The position numbers were made by a program, and so were the translations under genes. Shown here in pieces: positions 35,731 through 45,029 of a stretch of 64,000 nucleotides of DNA (position 1 is its first letter; each line of letters opens with the position of its first letter). The notes under the pieces were generated by a model. The model did not search any database and had not been told where the DNA came from. It worked only from the letters and a program-made list of their open reading frames with translations. Origin of the DNA: Gemmatimonadaceae bacterium (GTDB taxonomy: Bacteria > Gemmatimonadota > Gemmatimonadetes > Gemmatimonadales > Gemmatimonadaceae); the NCBI GenBank assembly GCA_016742275.1, contig JACVCD010000018.1, positions 41,639 to 105,638 of the forward strand, in the 5' to 3' direction.

Positions 35731-35750
35731 GTTGCTGAAGCGCTGAAGAA

Positions 35751-36374
35751 CTACTTCGGCGGGAGCTGCTTCAGCAATCGCTTCATGATGGCGATTTCGG
35801 CGCTCTGCGCTACGACAACATCGTTGGCAAACACGTTGGTATCGACTTCCTGACCGGCGCCGGGTGACTTGAACAAGTCATCGACCATCTTGATGGCGCC
35901 AGCATGGTGCTTGATCATGCCGTCCAGAAACAACCGATCAAAATCGGCGCCCTTCGCGGCTTCCATCGCCTTGAGTTCGTCCTTGGTCAGCATGCCGTCC
36001 ATGACCATGTCATGCCACGACGAGGTGTCCGGCGCGAACTGATTGTGGCGACGCAGCCAATCTTGCATGATCTCGATCTCGGGCACCTGCGACTGATCGA
36101 TCTTGCGCGAGAGGTTGAGCAGCTGCTGGTTCGTGCTGTTCTTCTCGGCGATCTTGGCCATCACGATGGCCTGCGCGTGGTGGGCAATCATGCCCTGCAT
36201 GAACTCCACATCGGCCTTCGTATAGATCGCACCCGCGGGGATGACAATCTCGGGGCCCATCTTGTGGTGCTTGCTGTGATCCATGCCCGCCATGCCACCC
36301 TGTGCTGACGCGACCGACGAGGCGCTGACCAGCAGGGAGGCGGCAAGGGCGATGAGCGGACGTCCGGTCATCAT
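35751..36374 (-). CDS. DUF305 secreted protein
   Basis: A 207-residue secreted protein: signal TGRPLIALAASLLVSASSVASAQ, then histidine-rich GGMAGMDHSKHHKMG and two DUF305 (ferritin-like helical) repeats, visible by EFMQGMIAHHAQAIVMAKIA and LFLDGMIKHHAGAIKMVDDL with HH pairs. Proteins with DUF305 are associated with copper and metal stress and with extracytoplasmic binding. The gene precedes the LVIVD gene on the same strand, about 85 bp apart, possibly a bicistronic unit. Confidence 0.92.
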   Translation of the reverse strand: MMTGRPLIALAASLLVSASSVASAQGGMAGMDHSKHHKMGPEIVIPAGAIYTKADVEFMQGMIAHHAQAIVMAKIAEKNSTNQQLLNLSRKIDQSQVPEIEIMQDWLRRHNQFAPDTSSWHDMVMDGMLTKDELKAMEAAKGADFDRLFLDGMIKHHAGAIKMVDDLFKSPGAGQEVDTNVFANDVVVAQSAEIAIMKRLLKQLPPK

Positions 36375-36526
36375 TATGGTAGGAGCTGAGGAAAGGGGTG
36401 CTGACGAACTATCCCTGAATACGGGGCCGTTGGGACGTGCGTTGCAAGGGGCTCCGGTCAAATTGTCTCAGCGCTGGCGTTCCTTTTGTAGGAAGCGAAG
36501 CCACATCAATGAGATTTTGTGCATTG

Positions 36527-36562
36527 CGCCACCGAAAGCCCATTTAAAGGGCCTCCGGTGGC
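36527..36562 (-). terminator. Hairpin terminator after the SusC-SusD-phosphodiesterase operon
   Basis: A stem CGCCACCG...CGGTGGCG with an inner GCCC/GGGC pair around ATTTAAA, 25 bp beyond the stop codon of the phosphodiesterase gene. On the minus strand it is not followed by a strong T run. It probably ends the preceding operon. Confidence 0.6.
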
Positions 36563-36586
36563 GAACTCGTGCAGAGATTTGGGGAC

Positions 36587-37492
36587 TTACTTGCACCGCA
36601 TGCTGAGCGACGCAATCACCGGCATGTGGTCCGACGGGAACCGCTTGTCCCAGCGGTCGGTCAGGATGCCGTGCTTGAGCACGTCGATGCCCTGAGACAC
36701 CATCACGTAGTCGATACGGGTATCCCCGATCTCCTTGAAGCTGTTGAACGACGCGTTCGGGCCGTAGCTCCCCTCACGGCTCGACACATACCCGTCGATC
36801 AGCGGCGCCACACCGCCTTCCACCGCACCGCTGGTGAGCGTGGTGTAGGCCTCCGTGGTCGGCCCGACGTTGAGATCGCCCGTTACGATGTGCGGCATGT
36901 TGCCGGCAATCGTGCGGAGCTGTCGACGAATGAGCTTCGCGCTTTCCTTGCGCGCCTCCTGACCCACGTGATCGAAGTGTGTGTTGAGATGCACATACGT
37001 GCAGCCCGTGGCGCGATCACGGAACTTGCCCCAGGTAGCGATGCGCTCGAGAGCCGCATCCCACGCCTTCACACCAACCGCGTCAGGATTGGTGGACAGC
37101 CAGAACGTCTTGTTCTCCAGCATCTCGACGCGGGTCTTCTTGTACAGAATCGCGCTGTACTCACCCGCTTCCTTGCCGTCCTTGCGACCCACGCCAACAC
37201 GGGAGTACTCGGGCAGCAGTGAATCGAGATCGACTAGCATGCCGTGCAGCGCCTCCTGCACACCCACCACATCGGCGTCGTGGAAACGAATGAGCTGCGC
37301 CACCCACGCCTTGCGATTCGGCCAGGCATTGATGCCGTCGCCCGGATTGTTGTAGCGGATGTTGAACGTCATCACGCGGAGCGGCGTGCCGGCCACACCG
37401 CCAGCCGCAGCGGCCGGTGATACACCGGCCGTCCTGGTGGACGCGCAGGCTCCAAGTGCCAGCGCGAGCATCGGAATGAATGTCTTTCGCAT
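36587..37492 (-). CDS. Exported endonuclease/exonuclease/phosphatase-family lipoprotein
   Basis: A 301-residue EEP-family phosphodiesterase with a lipobox signal (MRKTFIPMLALALGAC). Catalytic landmarks are VMTFNIRYNNPGDG, VGVQEA, NTHFDHVG, VTGDLNV, RIDYVMVS and the C-terminal SDHMPV, the metal and histidine sites of the DNase-I/sphingomyelinase/inositol-polyphosphatase superfamily. The exported, lipid-anchored form and position right after a SusC/SusD pair suggest processing of a phosphorylated or phosphodiester substrate outside the cell. SusD ends 9 bases before its start, so the three genes form one operon. Exact substrate unknown. Confidence 0.92.
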   Translation of the reverse strand: MRKTFIPMLALALGACASTRTAGVSPAAAAGGVAGTPLRVMTFNIRYNNPGDGINAWPNRKAWVAQLIRFHDADVVGVQEALHGMLVDLDSLLPEYSRVGVGRKDGKEAGEYSAILYKKTRVEMLENKTFWLSTNPDAVGVKAWDAALERIATWGKFRDRATGCTYVHLNTHFDHVGQEARKESAKLIRRQLRTIAGNMPHIVTGDLNVGPTTEAYTTLTSGAVEGGVAPLIDGYVSSREGSYGPNASFNSFKEIGDTRIDYVMVSQGIDVLKHGILTDRWDKRFPSDHMPVIASLSMRCK

Positions 37493-37500
37493 GACTTGTA

Positions 37501-39279
37501 TCACCAACCCGGGTTCTGACCAAGCTTCGGATTCACCACCAGATCCGAGGCCGCAATGGGACGCAGGTACAACCGATCGTTCCACACACGCACGATGTTG
37601 ATTTGCCACTGCAGCAGACCCGACGTGCCATTCTGCAGCGTACGCTGACTGCTGTTGCCGGCCGTGATGTTGTGGTAGTTCACACCGGCGATCTGCGGAG
37701 ACGGCAACGTACCCGTGTGGAAGTACACATCCTGAACACCGTCTTCATTCAGGTCGTAGTACCGGTTGGCCACCGTGTACATGCCGCGCCACGGACGCGC
37801 CAACAGTTCGCCACGCTTCCAGCGCATGAGGTCATCCCAGCGCAAGCCTTCGAGCGCGAGCTCGATGCCACGCTCGCGACGCACTTCCAGGATCGTGGGG
37901 TCCGAGATGCCCGGGAAGTACACGCTCTGCAGATACGGATCCACACGATTGGGACGCGACAGATTGCCGGTAATGCCCGCACGCGCACGCAACGCACCCA
38001 CCGTGCGCTGCCAATCGCCATCCGTCAGCGTACCGAGTTCCGCCTTGGCCTCAGCGTAGTTGAGCAGCACCTCGCCATACCGAATGATCGAGATGTCATT
38101 CGTGTTGTTGGCGCCGGCATCGAGACCGATATCATCGATCGTCCACTTGATCGGCTGATAGCCCGTGAGCGAAACCGTGAACGCGGGCGGCGACGCCACC
38201 GGAGTGCCTGCATTGAGGCGCTTGAAGTCGCCCATGCGGATCGTCTGCTGGAGACGCGGATCGCGACCCTTCACTTCCGCCATGAACGACAGCGTGTCGT
38301 AACCCGGGCGATCGGTGAACGGTGTGCCATCGGCCATCAGGTACGTATTGATGAAGTCGCGCGTGAAGCTCGCACCAACACCTGTCGTAGCCGACGTGTA
38401 GCGCCAGTTGGCATCATGACGCACGGCGAGATTCACGTCCATCACGTACATCAGCATGACTTCGTTGGTCGGCGGCGCTTCGCTGCTGAACAGCGAACGA
38501 TACGAACCCAACGCACCGGCCGACGTATTGAGGCTGTGGCGATTGCCATCCATCACCTGCTGCGCGGCCGTTGCTGCTTCGGTCAGCCACATGTTTGCGC
38601 TGCTGCCAAGACCACTGGCCAGACCGTTCGCGTGATACTTGCGGAAGGTGCCCTCGTACAGCGCGATGCGTGACTTGAACGCCCGCGCCACGTCCTGCGT
38701 GACTTCCGTGCGCGACGTGCTCGTCACCGTGCGGATGTTGGCAATGGCGAAATTCAGGTCTTCCAGCACCTTGGCCATCACCACATCACGTGCATCCCGT
38801 GTGCCGAACAGCATCGCCGAATCGTTGATCGCGATCGGCTTGTCAATCCAGGGCACTGCGCCGTAGGTCTTGACCTTGTCGTAGTAGAACAAGGCACGCG
38901 AGAATCGCGCGAGACCCATGTAGTGATTGCGCACCGCTTCCGGCACCGCCGGATCCGTATTGCTTTCGATGAAGTAGTTGATGTTGCGCAGCGCCGTCCA
39001 CGACCAGCCACCCTGATTGTTCGGGGTGAAACTCGGCAACAGATAGTTGCTCGCGCCGCGCACGGCGAGGTAGTCGGACACATCGTCACCAACAAACACC
39101 GAGTTCACCGAAGGCCACACGTTGGTGAACGAGTTGGAGTACAGCTGAAGACCGGCTTCACTGCTGAAAACCGACTTCTGATTGGTCGCCGAAACCGGCG
39201 ACTGTTCCAGGTCACAGGCCACGGCGCCCAGGCACAGTGCGCCGATGGCCGCGAGACGGATCGTCGTATGGATGGTCAT
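37501..39279 (-). CDS. RagB/SusD-type nutrient-binding lipoprotein
   Basis: A 592-residue SusD-like protein with signal TIHTTIRLAAIGALCLGAVAC and lipobox Cys. The TPR-like N-terminal half has NINYFIESNTDPAVPEAVRNHYMGLARFSRALFYYD and the C-terminal half has DISIIRYGEVLLNYAEAKAELG and RGIELALEGLRWDDLMRW, both hallmarks of the RagB/SusD family. SusD caps the TonB-dependent SusC channel and binds the incoming ligand. It is between susC-type and phosphodiesterase genes in one operon. Confidence 0.95.
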   Translation of the reverse strand: MTIHTTIRLAAIGALCLGAVACDLEQSPVSATNQKSVFSSEAGLQLYSNSFTNVWPSVNSVFVGDDVSDYLAVRGASNYLLPSFTPNNQGGWSWTALRNINYFIESNTDPAVPEAVRNHYMGLARFSRALFYYDKVKTYGAVPWIDKPIAINDSAMLFGTRDARDVVMAKVLEDLNFAIANIRTVTSTSRTEVTQDVARAFKSRIALYEGTFRKYHANGLASGLGSSANMWLTEAATAAQQVMDGNRHSLNTSAGALGSYRSLFSSEAPPTNEVMLMYVMDVNLAVRHDANWRYTSATTGVGASFTRDFINTYLMADGTPFTDRPGYDTLSFMAEVKGRDPRLQQTIRMGDFKRLNAGTPVASPPAFTVSLTGYQPIKWTIDDIGLDAGANNTNDISIIRYGEVLLNYAEAKAELGTLTDGDWQRTVGALRARAGITGNLSRPNRVDPYLQSVYFPGISDPTILEVRRERGIELALEGLRWDDLMRWKRGELLARPWRGMYTVANRYYDLNEDGVQDVYFHTGTLPSPQIAGVNYHNITAGNSSQRTLQNGTSGLLQWQINIVRVWNDRLYLRPIAASDLVVNPKLGQNPGW

Positions 39280-39284
39280 GGCGA

Positions 39285-42200
39285 TTAGAAGGTCAGGGTC
39301 ATGCCGGTGACGAACGTCCGCATCATCGGATAGTTCAAACCGTCGCCGTTGCCGCCGCCGGTGAGGATGCGGTCAGAGCCCTGGCTGATGTTCTCCACGT
39401 CCACGTTCTTCACGAACTTGTAGAGCGGTGAGTGCGTCCAGAGGTTTTCGCCTGAGACGTAGACCTTCGCGCGGCTCGCGCCGATTCGCGACAGCCAGCC
39501 CTTCGGCAGGTCATAACCCACCTGCAGATTCTTGAGGCGGATGTACGCCACGTTCATCATGTACTTGGTCTGCGGGCGCGACATCTGACGCTCACCACCC
39601 TGCGCCGCATAACCATTGAGACGCGGGAAAAATGCGTCGGCACGCGGATTGGCCGGATCCCAGATCACACCCGGCTCCAGGTGCCACGACGGGATATTGT
39701 TGTACGGGCGATTGTACGCGCCCCAGAAGTAGTCAGCTTCCGGATTCGGATGCCAACTCTGCTTGCCAACACCTTGGAAGAATGCGCCGATGCTGACGCT
39801 GCGCCACGCGCCGTTCAGATTTAGCCCAAAGCTGTAGCGCGGTGTGCTGTTGCCAATGACCGAAAGGTCACCCGGATTGGCCAACGTCTGATTGCCGACG
39901 TCGATCTTTCCGTCGCCATTGATATCCTTGAACTTGATGTCACCCGGCAACCACACACGTGAATTGCGCGACTGAATGAAGCTCTGATTGGCGTGGCTCA
40001 TGATATCCGCTGAGTCGGCAAAGAAGCCCAGCGTGGTGTAGCCCCAGATCTCACCAACCTTCTGACCCACGCGGTAGTCGCTGAGCAGGTTGTTGGGATT
40101 GTTGTACTTGAGAATCTCCGACGTGTTGTCGGACACGTTCACACGAATGCCGTACGTGGCGCGGCTGCCGGCGAGACGGAAACCATCCTGCCAACCGGCC
40201 GCGAGTTCCCAACCATTCGTCTTGAGATCAGCGTAGTTGCCACGCGGCGCCGATGCACCGAACACGGCCGGCGGCGTGATCGCCGTCGTGAACATGTCCG
40301 TCGTCTTACGGGTGTAGAGGTCGAAGCTGAGGTTGAAACGATTGTCGATCATGTCGGCGTCGAGACCAAAGTTGGTCGTCGTCGCCGTTTCCCACGTGAG
40401 ACCGTCGGGCAGTACAGCCGGCACACTGGTCTGCTGCGGACGCACACCATTCACGATCACGCCAGACTGCGCGATGTTGAACGTCTGCTGGAACTGATAG
40501 GCACCACCATTACCGTTACCCATCGAGCCGTGCGATACGCTGAGGCGAAGGTCATTCACCAGACCACGCGGCACCTTCCAGAACGGCTCCTGCGAAATAC
40601 GCCACGAAGCCGACGTGGACGGGAAGAACGCGTAGCGCTGATCTTCCGGGAACTTCGACGAACCGTCGTAGCGACCCGTGAACTCCAGCATGTAGCGGTC
40701 GCCGTACGAGTAGTTGAGGCGCGTGAAGCCGCCCAAGATGTTCCACTTCTCGTAGCCACCACCAATCACCGTAGCGGTACCCAGCGCCAGATTCAGGTCC
40801 GACGCGTCCGGGAAGATCAGTCCGTTGCGCTCGGCGATGAGCTGATTCCACGTGCGCTCTTCGTAATTCACACCACCCATCGCGCGCAGCGAGTGCTTGC
40901 CGCCGAACGTGGTGTTGTACTCGCCGTAGGTGTTGGTAGCGAGATAGTCCGTGGTGGCGTGCGTTTCGTTGAGCGTGTTGGTGGCCGCACCCACGTATTC
41001 AATCACACCCGGGCGGCGGCTGAACGGCACCGGTACACGGCGACGCTCACGATCTTCGGTGGTGCGCTGGTACGTTACATCGCTGTTGATCTTGAGACGA
41101 TCACCAAAGAATCGGGACGCCGCTTCCACATTCGTGCGGTAGACATCCGAATCGAAGTCGATGCCGTTCCGGCCGTAGACAAAGTCACCGACCGTGTAAG
41201 CAGCCGAGTGCGTCAGCGTACCATCGGGATTGAAGAGCGACGACAGCACATGGCCTTCGTCCTGCAGATTGCGCCAGATCGCGCCACCTTCACCCACATT
41301 CTCCGGGTTGTGGTACTTGCGATTGGAGTACATGAAACCGCTGCGCACATTCAGCCAGTCCGTGGCCTTGATGGAGCCATCGGCGCGAAGATTCTTCTGC
41401 GAGAAGTCGTCCGTGTTGTAGCGGAACATGCCGTCCTGTCCAAGCAGACGACCTGACAGCAGGAACTGCGCATTCTCGGTGCCACGCGAGATGGAGAGAT
41501 TGTGCTCGGCCGTCGGCGCGCTCGAGCGGTACAGATGATCGTACCAGTTCGTGCTGTTGAAGTACTGATAGGCGCCATCGGCACCGACAATCGTTTCCGG
41601 CGTGCGGCCATTCTGCGAGCGCACACGCAGTGAATCGAGATAGGACGCCGAGAACACCAGCGTCTTGTTCACATTCTGCGGCGCAAAACCCTGCCAGCTC
41701 TGGAAAGCCTGATCGAACAGGCGGGCGAAAGTGTAACCGTCGGTGACGATCTCCGTGCGCTGGACCGGTGTGCGATTGCCGTAGGTCACACCATAGTTGA
41801 TCTGCAGCTGATCCTTCTGCGGACGCTTGGTGGTAATGAGCATGACACCGAATGCACCGCGCGCGCCGTACACCGCGGCGGCCGAGGCGTCCTTGAGCAC
41901 CGTGACCGACTGTACGTCATCCGGATTGAGGATGGACGGATCACCTTCCACACCATCGATGAGCACGAGCGCACTGCCGCCCGTACCAATGGATGTCGTG
42001 CCGCGCACATTGATGGACGGTGCCTGAATGGGCTTGCCGTCCTGCGGGCGGATGTTCACACCCGGCAGCATGCCCTGAAGACCCAGCGTCAGATTGGGCA
42101 CCGGGCGCTCAGCCAGCTGCTCGGCGTTCACCTGTTCCACCGCGCCCATGACATTGCGGCGATCTGCCGTGCCGTAACCGATAGAAACGATCTGATCGAG

Positions 42201-42530
42201 TTTGACTGCTGCGCGCGCGAGCGAGAAGTTGGCCGTGACCGAACCGTTCGCTGTGACAACCACCTGCGCCTGTCCCATCACGTAGCCGAGTCGACGTGCG
42301 ACGACCGTGTGTGTTCCCGCGGGAACCTTCGCAACGGTGAAGCGTCCCTGCGCATCGGCGACGGCGCCGATGTTGAGACCCTGCACGACGATTTCCGCTT
42401 GCGGGATTGGTGTTGTTGATGACTGTTCAGTGACGTTGCCACTGATCGTGCCGGTCTGCGCGTGTGTTGTTCTCGCACCGAGAACAAGCAGCACCGCGAT
42501 GCCGAGCATCGGGAGACGATGGAAGCGCAT
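39285..42530 (-). CDS. SusC/RagA-type TonB-dependent outer-membrane transporter
   Basis: A 1,081-residue SusC/RagA protein: signal RLPMLGIAVLLVLGARTTHAQ, a carboxypeptidase-regulatory-like repeat (GTISGNVTEQSSTTPIPQAEIVVQGLNIGAVADAQGRF), then a plug with DQIVSIGYGTADRRNVMGAVE, ...PNLTLGLQGMLPGVNI and a large barrel ending TFVTGMTLTF, the usual aromatic last residue. It imports oligomers bound by SusD. SusC starts the operon and SusD begins 5 bases after its stop. The system is normal for Bacteroidetes and also for Gemmatimonadota. Confidence 0.96.
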   Translation of the reverse strand: MRFHRLPMLGIAVLLVLGARTTHAQTGTISGNVTEQSSTTPIPQAEIVVQGLNIGAVADAQGRFTVAKVPAGTHTVVARRLGYVMGQAQVVVTANGSVTANFSLARAAVKLDQIVSIGYGTADRRNVMGAVEQVNAEQLAERPVPNLTLGLQGMLPGVNIRPQDGKPIQAPSINVRGTTSIGTGGSALVLIDGVEGDPSILNPDDVQSVTVLKDASAAAVYGARGAFGVMLITTKRPQKDQLQINYGVTYGNRTPVQRTEIVTDGYTFARLFDQAFQSWQGFAPQNVNKTLVFSASYLDSLRVRSQNGRTPETIVGADGAYQYFNSTNWYDHLYRSSAPTAEHNLSISRGTENAQFLLSGRLLGQDGMFRYNTDDFSQKNLRADGSIKATDWLNVRSGFMYSNRKYHNPENVGEGGAIWRNLQDEGHVLSSLFNPDGTLTHSAAYTVGDFVYGRNGIDFDSDVYRTNVEAASRFFGDRLKINSDVTYQRTTEDRERRRVPVPFSRRPGVIEYVGAATNTLNETHATTDYLATNTYGEYNTTFGGKHSLRAMGGVNYEERTWNQLIAERNGLIFPDASDLNLALGTATVIGGGYEKWNILGGFTRLNYSYGDRYMLEFTGRYDGSSKFPEDQRYAFFPSTSASWRISQEPFWKVPRGLVNDLRLSVSHGSMGNGNGGAYQFQQTFNIAQSGVIVNGVRPQQTSVPAVLPDGLTWETATTTNFGLDADMIDNRFNLSFDLYTRKTTDMFTTAITPPAVFGASAPRGNYADLKTNGWELAAGWQDGFRLAGSRATYGIRVNVSDNTSEILKYNNPNNLLSDYRVGQKVGEIWGYTTLGFFADSADIMSHANQSFIQSRNSRVWLPGDIKFKDINGDGKIDVGNQTLANPGDLSVIGNSTPRYSFGLNLNGAWRSVSIGAFFQGVGKQSWHPNPEADYFWGAYNRPYNNIPSWHLEPGVIWDPANPRADAFFPRLNGYAAQGGERQMSRPQTKYMMNVAYIRLKNLQVGYDLPKGWLSRIGASRAKVYVSGENLWTHSPLYKFVKNVDVENISQGSDRILTGGGNGDGLNYPMMRTFVTGMTLTF

Positions 42531-42735
42531 GGAGGGGTGAGAAATTGAGATGGATTGGCCGGTGTGGCCGGCGATACATTCGAATCATTTCGCGACGTTC
42601 ATATGGTGTCGCGGTCACGAACACGTATTGGGTTACATGCTGTTTCATTGTGATCGCGATGTCCTCATTCAACTCTGAGGTTGACCCGATTTCGTGGACG
42701 CCTGACGCGCTCTAAGTTCGGAGCGGAGGTGACAC

Positions 42736-43044
42736 ATGGGATCGAAGCGAAGCAGGCGGGAGCGGCGCGCGTTTAGTGCCGAGTTCAAAGCCGAAGCCGT
42801 GCGAATGATGCACGAGCGACGGGCGACAGGGGTGCCGTTGGCGCAGATTGCGCGGGAGTTGGCGGTGCGGCCCGAGCAGTTGCACACGTGGGCGAAGCAG
42901 CCGCCACGCGCGGGTGCTGGCGGCGCGACGCACGAATCGCTCGAGGAAGAGAATCGACGATTGCGCCGGGAGCTGGCGACGTTGCAGCAGGAGCAGGCGT
43001 TCCTAAAAAAAGCAGCGGCGTACTTCGCGAAAGAGTCGCGATGA
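42736..43044 (+). CDS. IS3-family transposase OrfA (helix-turn-helix)
   Basis: A 102-residue OrfA: EFKAEAVRMMHERRATGVPLAQIARELAVRPEQLHTW is the helix-turn-helix that binds the inverted repeats, then a leucine-rich helix LEEENRRLRRELATLQQEQAFLKKAAAYF for dimerisation. An A7 slippery run in FLKKAA allows the -1 shift that gives the OrfAB transposase. It overlaps orfB by 4 bp (ATGA). Confidence 0.95.
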   Translation: MGSKRSRRERRAFSAEFKAEAVRMMHERRATGVPLAQIARELAVRPEQLHTWAKQPPRAGAGGATHESLEEENRRLRRELATLQQEQAFLKKAAAYFAKESR

Positions 43045-43919
43045 GGTGCGCCGTGATTGCGCGACATCGCGGCGAGTTTCCCGTGCGACTCATGTGCCGC
43101 GTGCTCGACGTGTCGGTGGCGGGCTTCTACGCCTACCTGAAACGACCGGAGACGTGGCGCGCAGTGATCGACGACGTGTTGATGGCCCACATCACCGTCG
43201 CGTTCGAGGCGAGTGGCGGGACGTACGGCGCCCCGCGCATCCACAAAGAGTTGCAGGCCGAAGGCCTTCCCACGAGTTGCAAACGCGTCGCGCGGCTCAT
43301 GCGCGAGCACCAGCTCGTGGCGCGTCCTCGGGCGACACGGCGCGTTATCACCACCGACTCGACGCATGCCGAGCCGATCGCGCCGAATCGATTGCGGCGC
43401 GCCTTCGACATCCACGGCATCGCGCTCAATCAGATCTGGGTCGGCGACATCACGTACATCCCGACGCGCGAAGGCTTCCTGTATCTCGCGACGGTGCTGG
43501 ATCTCGCGTCGCGGCGGTGTGTCGGCTGGGCGATGCGGGATACGCTGGCGGGCGACCTGGTGTGCAGCGCGCTGCACATGGCGTACACTGCACGACAGCC
43601 CGCCCCTGGGCTCATCTTCCATTCGGACCGCGGCAGTCAGTACGCCGCGCAGGCGTACCGCACGCAACTGGCCTCCTGCGGCATGCGGGCGAGCATGAGT
43701 CGCCAGGGCGATTGCTTCGACAACGCGGTCGCCGAGAGCTTCTTCTCCACCTTGGAGTTTGAGCTGCTTATGCACCACGACTTCCACTCGCGTGCCGAGG
43801 CACGGCGCGCCATTTTCCGCTTCATCGAGACGTGGTACAATCCGAAGCGACGACATTCCACACTCGGTTACGTCAGTCCGACAGAGTACGAAGCACAGCA
43901 GCACCGCATGGCCGCGTAG
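43041..43919 (+). CDS. IS3-family transposase OrfB (DDE integrase)
   Basis: A 292-residue DDE transposase. The HTH_21-type N-terminal GGTYGAPRIHKELQAEG is followed by the catalytic core: D in WVGDITYIPT, D in FHSDRGSQY and E in DCFDNAVAESFFSTLE. It is probably made as an OrfAB fusion by -1 frameshift at the A-run in orfA; the -1 frame is open continuously from before that site. The full-length, uninterrupted frame suggests an active element. Confidence 0.95.
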   Translation: MRCAVIARHRGEFPVRLMCRVLDVSVAGFYAYLKRPETWRAVIDDVLMAHITVAFEASGGTYGAPRIHKELQAEGLPTSCKRVARLMREHQLVARPRATRRVITTDSTHAEPIAPNRLRRAFDIHGIALNQIWVGDITYIPTREGFLYLATVLDLASRRCVGWAMRDTLAGDLVCSALHMAYTARQPAPGLIFHSDRGSQYAAQAYRTQLASCGMRASMSRQGDCFDNAVAESFFSTLEFELLMHHDFHSRAEARRAIFRFIETWYNPKRRHSTLGYVSPTEYEAQQHRMAA

Positions 43920-43977
43920 TTCATGTTATGTACGCGTCCACTTTTTCGGGGCAAGCTCACTCTTCACTACAACGATC

Positions 43978-44454
43978 ATGCTTTCATCAGAGTTGGCTGC
44001 GCTGTATCGCCGTGACATCGCACGATTGATACAAGAGATTCGTGCATTCCCGAATTCGGATACTCTCTGGCATGTTGTGCCTGGTGTTTCCAATGCTGCG
44101 GGCACACTCGCATTGCATCTCGAAGGAAATCTGCGCGAGTACATTGGCCGGCAATTGGGCAGCATTGCATATCAGCGCAATCGACCGCTCGAGTTTTCTG
44201 CTCGTGGTGTGGAGCAGGCGGAGATTGTTGCGCGCCTGGAAGGCGTGCGGGAGTTGGTGCCGCTCGTTATCGCGGCGCTGGACTCTTCTGTACTCGATGC
44301 CGACTTCCCTGAACTATACGATGGCCGTGCGTTGAGCACGCGACAGTTCCTGCTGCATCTATATGGTCACCTGAGCTACCACCTAGGGCAGGTCGACTAC
44401 CTGCGGCGCGTGGTCACCGGCAGTGGTGCCATCGAGTTGGCGCGACTCGAGTAG
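43978..44454 (+). CDS. DinB-family protein
   Basis: A 158-residue DinB/DUF1572-like four-helix protein. The metal-site histidines are in NAAGTLALHLEGNLREYIG, and FLLHLYGHLSYHLGQVDYLRRVVTG supplies the C-terminal HLxYHxGQ motif. DinB-fold proteins are metal-dependent thiol-transferase or stress-associated enzymes. The IS3 element ends 17 bases before its ATG, so any original promoter has been displaced and transcription may now come from within the IS. Confidence 0.88.
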   Translation: MLSSELAALYRRDIARLIQEIRAFPNSDTLWHVVPGVSNAAGTLALHLEGNLREYIGRQLGSIAYQRNRPLEFSARGVEQAEIVARLEGVRELVPLVIAALDSSVLDADFPELYDGRALSTRQFLLHLYGHLSYHLGQVDYLRRVVTGSGAIELARLE

Positions 44455-44541
44455 GTGGGATAGAACTGCGCAAGAATCGGAGCGCGGCGCGACGACGTTG
44501 GGCGTGACTGTTCGCACTCACCCATCTACGTCGGAGCATTT

Positions 44542-45012
44542 GTGGCAGAGTTCATCGTTCGACCAATTTCGCGGGACATCACGACGGAAGTCCGTTCAAC
44601 GCGGTTGTCGCCGCGATATGGACATCCCGTCTATCAGGAGACCGCTCGCGGTACGGGGCCGTGTCGAGAGTGCCTGCGGGCGTTTGTTGTTGGGCGGGAT
44701 GAGCGTGTGCTCTTTACTTACACCCCATTCAATGGTGAGCTGGGAATACCGCAGCCAGGACCGGTCTTCATTCATGCCGAGGCCTGTGTTGGGCATTTCG
44801 GGCTGGGGTATCCCGATGGGCTGCGTGGCATTCCGATGGCCGTGCAGCCGTACTACGCTGGCGGAGTGATCGGCAGCCCCATTCGATTGCCACCGGACAA
44901 AGAAGAACTGCTGCTGGCGGCGCTTATTGGTGATCCTCTTGTGCAGTTCGCCCACCTCCGGCATGCGGAGGCAGGGTGTTTCGTGGCGCGGGTGGAGCGA
45001 GCGGCCGGTTGA
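44542..45012 (+). CDS. DUF1203-family protein
   Basis: A 156-residue DUF1203 protein: SPRYGHPVYQETARGTGPCRECLRAF with its CxxC and ERVLFTYTPFNGELGIPQPGPVFIHAEACVGH are the family's conserved blocks, and LPPDKEELLLAALIGDPLVQFAHLRHAEAGCFVARVER closes it. The fold resembles a small cysteine-containing regulator; function unknown. It is downstream of, and on the same strand as, the DinB gene. Confidence 0.88.
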   Translation: MAEFIVRPISRDITTEVRSTRLSPRYGHPVYQETARGTGPCRECLRAFVVGRDERVLFTYTPFNGELGIPQPGPVFIHAEACVGHFGLGYPDGLRGIPMAVQPYYAGGVIGSPIRLPPDKEELLLAALIGDPLVQFAHLRHAEAGCFVARVERAAG

Positions 45013-45029
45013 AGCGCAGGCTGCCCATT

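Larger units (their letters stand above)
42676..43960 (+). mobile_element. IS3-family insertion sequence (1.29 kb)
   Basis: A complete-looking element flanked by imperfect inverted repeats: TGAGGTTGACCCGATTTCG at the left and TGAGCTTGCCCCGAAAAAG read inward from the right, both continuing to GTGGACGC. The bases CTC occur on each side of the element, a 3-bp target duplication as expected. The orfA frame contains CTA AAA AAA GC at 43003-43013, a slippery A-run that would permit -1 frameshifting into orfB. It separates the SusC gene's upstream region from the DinB gene. The clean duplication suggests a recent insertion. Confidence 0.93.

Noticed and set aside
33800..35746. A 648-codon plus-strand reading frame opposite the LVIVD gene
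   Set aside because: It is rich in Arg and His with no domain, and lies wholly antisense to a gene with a signal peptide and clear LVIVD repeats.
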